Assembly (NCBI GenBank): GCA_001797315.1
Contig: MGPC01000013.1
Span: 1 to 64,000, forward strand
Origin: Curvibacter sp. GWA2_64_110
Lineage (GTDB): Bacteria > Pseudomonadota > Gammaproteobacteria > Burkholderiales > Burkholderiaceae_C
Direction of reading: 5' to 3'
DNA: 64,000 nt
The translations under genes were made by a program, and so were the position numbers. Below are positions 59,107 to 64,000 of this stretch, piece by piece (the stretch's first letter is position 1; each line of letters opens with the position of its first letter). Below the pieces are notes generated by a model, which saw nothing but the letters and a program-made list of their open reading frames with translations, was not told the DNA's origin and did not search any database.

Positions 59107-60582
59107 TCAAAGAAGCACGATGTCGTACTGTTCCTGCCCCATCGCCGTCTCGCTCTGCAACGAAACCGGCTTGCCGATGAATTCGCTCAGGCCCGCCAGA
59201 TGCTGGCTCTCTTCGTCCAGCAGCAATTCGATCACCTTGGGCGCCGCCACGACGCGGAACTCGCGCGGATTGAACTGCCGCGCCTCCCGCAGGATCTCGC
59301 GCAGGATGTCATAGGCGACGCTGCGTGCGGTCTTGACGATGCCCTTGCCTTCGCAGGTCGGACAGGGTTCGCACAGCATGTGCGCCAGCGACTCGCGCGT
59401 ACGTTTGCGCGTCATCTCCAGCAACCCGAGCTGGGAAAAGCCGCCAACCATGATCTTGACGCGGTCGCGTGCCAGTTGCTTGCGGAACTCTGCCAGCACC
59501 GCCTCGCGATGGTCTTCGCGCGCCATGTCGATGAAATCGACAATGATGATGCCTCCCAGGTTGCGCAGACGCAGTTGCCGCGCAATGGCCTGCGCCGCCT
59601 CCAGGTTGGTCTTGAAGATCGTGTCGTCGAAGTTGCGTGCCCCGACAAAGCCGCCGGTATTGACGTCGATGGTCGTCAGCGCTTCGGTCTGGTCCACGAT
59701 CAGGTAACCGCCGGACTTGAGATCGACGCGCCGTCCCAGGGCCTTGGCAATCTCCTCGTCGATCGAGAACAGGTCGAAGATCGGACGCTCACCCTTGTAG
59801 TGCTGCAGCTTCTCGGCAGCCGTCGGCATGAACTCGCGGCCGAAGGCGCGCAGCGCTTCGAACTGTTCACGCGAATCGACCCGGATCGACTGCGTTGATT
59901 CGCTCACCAAGTCGCGCAACACGCGCTGCAGCAGATTCAAATCGAGATGCAATAGCGATTTAGGGGCGAGGCGCAGAGACGCTTCCTTGATACGTGCCCA
60001 GGTCTTGCGCAGATAGGCGATGTCGTCGGCCAGCTCGGCATCCGACGCATCCTCGCCGTTCGTGCGCAGAATGAAGCCACCGCCCTGCTCGCCCACCAGC
60101 GCCTGCAGCCGCCCGCGCAGTTCATCACGCTGGTCCGCAGGAATCTTCTGCGACACCCCGACGTGCTCGTCCTGCGGCAAGAACACCAGCAGGCGGCCGG
60201 CAATGCTGACCTGAGTCGACAGGCGTGCGCCCTTGGTGCCGATCGGATCCTTGATTACCTGCACCATCAGTGCCTGGCCCTCGAACACCTGTTTCTCGAT
60301 CGGAATCTGTGGCTGTGCCGCGCGCGAGGCACTGAGCGATTCACCTTCCGCTGGCGGATGCCAGACATCGGCCACGTGCAGGAAGGCGGCGCGTTCCAGA
60401 CCGATGTCAATGAAGGCCGACTGCATGCCCGGCAGCACCCGAGCCACTTTGCCGAGATAGATATTGCCTACCAAACCGCGCTCGTAGGTGCGTTCGACGT
60501 GCAACTCTTGCACGGCACCGTTTTCCACCACGGCAACACGCGTTTCCTGCGGCGACCAGTTGATCAGGATGTCTTCTTGCAT
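59107..60582 (-). CDS. rng: ribonuclease G
   Basis: A 491-residue RNase G: N-terminal EDILINWSPQETRVAVVENG, S1 domain (GNIYLGKVARVLPGMQSAFIDIGLERAAFLHVAD), DNase-I-like catalytic part (LIVDQTEALTTIDVNTGGF with the metal-binding Asp, and GGIIIVDFIDMAREDHR), the zinc-link cysteines in CEPCPTCEGKG, and the small domain. It matures 16S rRNA and degrades mRNA. The ATG at 60582 is chosen; an in-frame start at 60687 is inside the palindromic repeat. Confidence 0.93.
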   Translation of the reverse strand: MQEDILINWSPQETRVAVVENGAVQELHVERTYERGLVGNIYLGKVARVLPGMQSAFIDIGLERAAFLHVADVWHPPAEGESLSASRAAQPQIPIEKQVFEGQALMVQVIKDPIGTKGARLSTQVSIAGRLLVFLPQDEHVGVSQKIPADQRDELRGRLQALVGEQGGGFILRTNGEDASDAELADDIAYLRKTWARIKEASLRLAPKSLLHLDLNLLQRVLRDLVSESTQSIRVDSREQFEALRAFGREFMPTAAEKLQHYKGERPIFDLFSIDEEIAKALGRRVDLKSGGYLIVDQTEALTTIDVNTGGFVGARNFDDTIFKTNLEAAQAIARQLRLRNLGGIIIVDFIDMAREDHREAVLAEFRKQLARDRVKIMVGGFSQLGLLEMTRKRTRESLAHMLCEPCPTCEGKGIVKTARSVAYDILREILREARQFNPREFRVVAAPKVIELLLDEESQHLAGLSEFIGKPVSLQSETAMGQEQYDIVLL

Positions 60583-60588
60583 ACTAGG

Positions 60589-60683
60589 AACACCCCCAGG
60601 CTGCGCGCACTTCGTGTCGCTTCGCCACCCCCCTTGCAGGGGGCGACACCAGCGGCCCGGCTGCGCCGGTTCCGTGGTGTCCT
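60589..60683. repeat. dispersed palindromic intergenic repeat, copy 5
   Basis: ACACCCCCAGGCTGCGCGC..., CCACCCCCCTTGCAGGGGGCG hairpin, CCGGCTGCGCCGG hairpin, GTGGTGTCC at the right pairing with the left ACACC. It lies in the rng-maf spacer, just upstream of the rng start. Confidence 0.8.
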
Positions 60684-60743
60684 GCAATTGGCGAAGCTGT
60701 CATCCAGAAGTCGGAGCTGATGGGCCACATGGTTGAAGCTGAA

Positions 60744-61346
60744 TTAGATTTTGAATCCGAAAGAACTTAACAATTGTGCCGTCTCGTAGACAGGCAAGCC
60801 CATGATGCCAGAGTAGCTGCCTGAAATATGCGAAATGAAGGCTGCTGCCCGGCCCTGTACCGCATAGGCGCCGGCCTTGCCCATGGGTTCGCCACCGGCC
60901 ACGTAGGCGGCAATCTGCCGTCGGTTCATGTCGGCAAAGGTCACGCGCGACACGCTCAGCGCCTGCTCTCGGCGCCGTGCCGTGCCCAGCGCCACGGCGG
61001 TCAGCACGCGGTGGGTACGCCCGGCCAGTTCGCCCAGCATGCGTGCGGCATCCTTGGCATCGACTGGTTTGCCATAGATCCGGCGCCCCAGCGCCACCGT
61101 AGTGTCTGAACACAAGATAGGCGCAACCGGCAGTCCGCGCCTCTTCAAGCGCTTCAGGGCGGCATCGAGCTTGAGCGGGGTTACGCGCTGTACATAGGCC
61201 ATGGGGGTCTCGCCGGGCATCACGGCTTCCAGGCTTTCTGCATCCTCTTGCGCATCGGGCAGCAGCAGCTCGTGACGCACGCCCAACTGTTCCAGCAACT
61301 GGCGCCGGCGCGGACTTTGAGAAGCAAGGTAGATGAAATCAGGCAT
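60744..61346 (-). CDS. maf: Maf-like nucleotide pyrophosphatase
   Basis: A 200-residue Maf protein: [18 protein letters not shown] at the start, the phosphate-binding and base motifs [20 protein letters not shown] and [14 protein letters not shown], and [28 protein letters not shown] at the end. Maf enzymes hydrolyse nucleoside triphosphates such as dTTP, UTP or modified bases to the monophosphate. It precedes rng and follows rlmH by 14 bp. Confidence 0.93.
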   Translation of the reverse strand: MPDFIYLASQSPRRRQLLEQLGVRHELLLPDAQEDAESLEAVMPGETPMAYVQRVTPLKLDAALKRLKRRGLPVAPILCSDTTVALGRRIYGKPVDAKDAARMLGELAGRTHRVLTAVALGTARRREQALSVSRVTFADMNRRQIAAYVAGGEPMGKAGAYAVQGRAAAFISHISGSYSGIMGLPVYETAQLLSSFGFKI

Positions 61347-61360
61347 GCATCAAACCGTAT

Positions 61361-61828
61361 TCACTCGCGGTGGTAAGGATGGTTGGCGTTGATCGACCAG
61401 GCGCGGTAGAGCTGCTCGACCAGCAGCACACGCACCATGGCATGCGGCAACGTCAGGTCGGACAAGCGGATGCGCTCGTGCGCGGACTGGCGAAATGCCG
61501 GATCGAGGCCGTCCGGCCCGCCGATCACCAGCGCTACATCATCACCTCCAAGCTGCCAGGCCTTGAGCTTGGACGCCAGCGCAACCGTCGTCAGCGCCGT
61601 GCCGCGCTCGTCCAACGCCACGATGCGGGTTCCCCTGGGGATGGCAGCCTCGATGCGGGTGCGCTCGGCAGCATAGAGCTGCTCAAGCGTTTTCGAGCCG
61701 CGTGGCTCGGTCTTGACCGCCTTGAGCTCGACCCGCAGCTCTGGCGGGAAACGCTTGGCATAGTCATCCCAGGCGGTCTGGGCCCAGTCCGGCACCCGCT
61801 GGCCGACGGCCACGATCAGCAGCCTCAT
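61361..61828 (-). CDS. rlmH: 23S rRNA (pseudouridine1915-N3)-methyltransferase RlmH
   Basis: A 155-residue SPOUT methyltransferase of standard length: [61 protein letters not shown] (the knot's SAM site) and [25 protein letters not shown]. The ATG at 61828 gives the family start; a longer reading to 61900 adds residues that do not belong. It modifies the ribosome just after subunit joining. Confidence 0.95.
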   Translation of the reverse strand: MRLLIVAVGQRVPDWAQTAWDDYAKRFPPELRVELKAVKTEPRGSKTLEQLYAAERTRIEAAIPRGTRIVALDERGTALTTVALASKLKAWQLGGDDVALVIGGPDGLDPAFRQSAHERIRLSDLTLPHAMVRVLLVEQLYRAWSINANHPYHRE

Positions 61829-61856
61829 GCAGGCCTTTCCGTCCTCGTATCCGGTA

Positions 61857-62510
61857 TCAGGCCTTGCGTGCAGCGGTCTTCTTCGCCGAAGCCTTGGCAC
61901 TCGTCTTGGCCGGCGCTTTGGCTACCGCCTTGGTAACGCCGGTCGACTTGCCGGCAACGACCTTCTTCGCCGGGGCTTTCGCTGCCGGTTTGGCGGCCGC
62001 CTTCTTGGCAGCAGCCTTCTTTTCCTGCGCCTTGGACGGGAAAACCTCGGTCACGCCCTTCTTGGCAGCGCTCGACCGCTTGAGCGTGGTCGGTTTGGCT
62101 TCGGCGCTGGTCTTGGCCGGCGTTTTGGCGGCCGGCTTGTCGGCACCGAATTTCAGGCGCACCGGCTTCTCGCCCCACAGATCTTCCAGGTGGTAGTACT
62201 GGCGGATGTTGGGCTGCATGATGTGCACCACGGCCTGGCCGCAGTCCACGATGATCCACTCGCCGTTGTCCTCGCCTTCCATGCGCGGCTTGGCAAAACC
62301 GGCGCCACGCACGGCATCACGCACACTGGCCGCCAGTGCCTTGGTCTGGCGGTTGGATGTGCCGGAAGCGATCATCACGCGCTCGAACAGCGGCGAGAGG
62401 TGCTCGGTATTGAACACCTGGATGTCCTGCGCCTTCACGTCCTCCAGACCATCGACGATGGCGCGCTGGAGTTTTTGGATGTCTTTTTTGGCAGCGGTTT
62501 CTGTAGTCAT
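61857..62510 (-). CDS. rsfS: ribosomal silencing factor RsfS with long Ala/Lys-rich tail
   Basis: A 217-residue protein. Residues 1-120 are the RsfS domain ([70 protein letters not shown]), which binds uL14 and blocks subunit joining in starvation. The remaining 95 residues are low-complexity, made of repeated AKK, PAAK and APAK units like bacterial histone H1-like proteins. Such a tail is not part of the usual 105-120-residue factor. It overlaps nadD by 4 bp (ATGA). Confidence 0.92.
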   Translation of the reverse strand: MTTETAAKKDIQKLQRAIVDGLEDVKAQDIQVFNTEHLSPLFERVMIASGTSNRQTKALAASVRDAVRGAGFAKPRMEGEDNGEWIIVDCGQAVVHIMQPNIRQYYHLEDLWGEKPVRLKFGADKPAAKTPAKTSAEAKPTTLKRSSAAKKGVTEVFPSKAQEKKAAAKKAAAKPAAKAPAKKVVAGKSTGVTKAVAKAPAKTSAKASAKKTAARKA

Positions 62511-63112
62511 CAAGAGGTCGTGTAAAGGTGATGGTCTTCAATATAGCGCGCAACGGGCTCGCAGACCAGAGGGGCGATGCCTTGCTGGCTCGCCACCCGG
62601 GTGCGGATGCCGGTGGCGCTGATGTCCATGGCAGGCATGTGCAGCTTGCGAAAGCGCGCCGCCATCTCGGGCGGGGGTACAAATCGGGTCTCTCGGCCCG
62701 TCAATCCATCGCGATCAGCTACACAAATTATAGCAAGATGAACAATCTCCTGCCAGTCGCGCCAACTCGGCAGTACATCGGCCTGATCCTTGCCCATGAC
62801 CAGGAACAACTCGGCTTCAGGCTGCTCGGCGTGCAGTTCGCGCAAGGTATCGAGCGTGTAGGATGGCCCCTCGCGTCGAATCTCACGGTCGTCAAGCACC
62901 AGCCCGGGTAGCCCGGCAAAGGTCATTTCGGCCATCGCCAGGCGGTGCTCCGCCGGCGTGAGTTGCCGGCGCTTGTGCCAGGCGTACCCGGTCGGCAGCA
63001 CGCGCAACTCATCGAGCTGCAACTGCTGCAACGCCACCTCAGCCAGCGCCCGATGCGCCAGATGCGGCGGGTCGAAAGCGCCGCCAAAGATACCGAGTCG
63101 CTTGTGCGTCAC
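62510..63112 (-). CDS. nadD: nicotinate-nucleotide adenylyltransferase
   Basis: A 200-residue NadD: GIFGGAFDPPHLAHRALAEVAL (nucleotidyltransferase GxFDPxHxxH motif), EGPSYTLDTLRELHAEQPEA, LFLVMGKDQADVLPSWRDW and the ISATGIRTRVASQ motif close to the end. It makes deamido-NAD from NaMN and ATP. I chose the GTG at 63112, 3 nt after the hemF stop, because it gives the family start; longer readings run through hemF. Confidence 0.92.
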   Translation of the reverse strand: MTHKRLGIFGGAFDPPHLAHRALAEVALQQLQLDELRVLPTGYAWHKRRQLTPAEHRLAMAEMTFAGLPGLVLDDREIRREGPSYTLDTLRELHAEQPEAELFLVMGKDQADVLPSWRDWQEIVHLAIICVADRDGLTGRETRFVPPPEMAARFRKLHMPAMDISATGIRTRVASQQGIAPLVCEPVARYIEDHHLYTTS

Positions 63113-63114
63113 GC

Positions 63115-64000
63115 TCAAACCCAGTCCCGCCGCGGCAGAAACTTCGTATACAGCGCCTCTTCCGGCGAGCCCGGTTCGGGTCGCTGCTGGTAGGCCCAGC
63201 TCACCAGCGGCGGCATGGACAGCAGGATGGATTCGGTACGGCCGCCCGACTGCAGGCCGAAGTGGGTGCCACGGTCCCAGACCAGATTGAACTCGACATA
63301 ACGGCCGCGCCGGTAGAGCTGGAAATCGCGCTCGCGCTCGCCCCAGGTCAGGTGCTGACGCCGCTCGACGATCGGCAGATAGGCGCCCAGGAAAGCATCG
63401 CCGACGGCCCGCAGCATGGCGAAACTGCCGTCGAAACCAAGCTCGGAAAAGTCGTCGAAGAATACCCCGCCAATACCGCGCTGCTCGTTGCGGTGTTTGA
63501 GGAAGAAGTATTCGTCGCACCAGGTCTTGAAGCGCGGGTACTTGTCATCGCCAAAAGGCTGGAGCGCATCACGGCAGACCGTGTGGAAATGCACCGCGTC
63601 TTCCTCGAAACCATAGTACGGCGTCAAATCCATGCCACCGCCGAACCAGCACGCGTCCTGTCCGTCTTTGCCCTTGGCCGCCAGCATGCGCACATTCATG
63701 TGCACCGTCGGCACATATGGATTGCGCGGATGGAACACCAGCGACACGCCCATGGCTTCGAACGGGGCACCGGCCAGTTCCGGCCGGTGCTGGGTGGCCG
63801 ACGGCGGCAGCCTGGGGCCGCGCACATGCGAAAACCCGCAGCCGGCACGCTCAAACACGCGCCCGCCTTCCAGGATCTTGGTCAGACCGTTGCCCTGCAG
63901 CAGTTCGCCCGGCTCTTTTTCCCAGGCGTCGGCTAAAAACTCGTTGCCGTCGAGCTGGGCGATGGCGCCCGTGATACGCAACTGCAGATCCTGCAGGTAC
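63115..64000 (-). CDS. hemF: oxygen-dependent coproporphyrinogen III oxidase, 5' end cut by the window
   Basis: About 295 residues are visible; the reading frame continues past the right edge ([18 protein letters not shown]). Family signatures: [79 protein letters not shown] and [31 protein letters not shown]. It converts coproporphyrinogen III to protoporphyrinogen IX with oxygen. Only about ten N-terminal residues should be missing. Confidence 0.95.
   Translation of the reverse strand, partial: YLQDLQLRITGAIAQLDGNEFLADAWEKEPGELLQGNGLTKILEGGRVFERAGCGFSHVRGPRLPPSATQHRPELAGAPFEAMGVSLVFHPRNPYVPTVHMNVRMLAAKGKDGQDACWFGGGMDLTPYYGFEEDAVHFHTVCRDALQPFGDDKYPRFKTWCDEYFFLKHRNEQRGIGGVFFDDFSELGFDGSFAMLRAVGDAFLGAYLPIVERRQHLTWGERERDFQLYRRGRYVEFNLVWDRGTHFGLQSGGRTESILLSMPPLVSWAYQQRPEPGSPEEALYTKFLPRRDWV

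Noticed and set aside
61857-62150. Separate histone-like gene at the end of rsfS
   Set aside because: The Ala/Lys-rich part is in the same frame as RsfS with no internal start or ribosome-binding site; it is a tail.

Overview
The window is high-GC, densely coded DNA from a betaproteobacterium, most likely family Comamonadaceae (Burkholderiales; Rhodoferax, Polaromonas or Hydrogenophaga relatives). This rests on gene content and order (thiO-thiS-thiG-thiE; rng-maf-rlmH-rsfS-nadD-hemF read on the minus strand; tauE-cysI-DUF934-cysH-cysD-cysN) and on two dispersed short repeat families that I recall from this family but could not check. No rRNA genes, CRISPR array, intact insertion sequence or prophage is visible. 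Layout: 0-3.5 kb, a polyprenyl-phosphate sugar cluster cut by the left edge (UbiA prenyltransferase, flippase-like protein, GT39 glycosyltransferase, HAD phosphatase). 3.5-4.0 kb, a single integron-type gene cassette (attC site, small membrane-protein gene, attI-like junction) with no integrase. 4.3-11 kb, a CysB-type regulator, an aminotransferase, an ECF sigma/anti-sigma pair with a small secreted protein, a methyltransferase, a degenerate-peptidase-like secreted protein and a DMT permease. 11-14.8 kb, a TetR-controlled DevBCA-type ABC exporter with a clear palindromic operator. 14.8-28.3 kb, hrpA, argA, a DapA-like aldolase, a chemoreceptor, dsbB, a wrecked sulfate ABC transporter (sbp joined by deletion to the end of cysA), an Fe-S protection protein, mnmC and a nucleoside hydrolase. 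28.4-34.5 kb is the sulfate assimilation operon. 34.6-36 kb holds fdxA and a TrxR-like ferredoxin-NADP reductase. 36.1-40.5 kb is the thiamine region, where a TPP riboswitch points into the 3' end of thiD, which lies on the opposite strand. 40.5-46.4 kb holds tRNA-Asn, a small outer-membrane protein, tRNA-Lys, tcdA, a YeeE/YedE transporter and cpoB-pal-tolB without tolQRA. 46.4-59.1 kb is a surface-glycan block (two convergent gene sets: WaaE-like transferase, MsbA, a deacetylase and orphans on plus; five translationally coupled glycosyltransferase/ligase genes on minus). 59.1-64 kb is the housekeeping run rng, maf, rlmH, rsfS, nadD, hemF, cut by the right edge. How the parts connect: sulfur is a theme (CysB-like regulator, sulfite exporter, sulfite reductase, CysH, CysDN, broken sulfate importer, putative thiosulfate importer). 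Loss of the sulfate ABC importer while the reduction pathway stays intact implies another importer elsewhere. The envelope is the second theme: Tol-Pal, MsbA and lipopolysaccharide glycosyltransferases lie together. The most unusual points are the lone gene cassette, the sbp-cysA deletion scar, the riboswitch whose transcript would run antisense through thiD before reaching thiO, and two repeat families that have entered coding sequences (hrpA, dsbB, cysN, the DUF934 gene, the YeeE gene).
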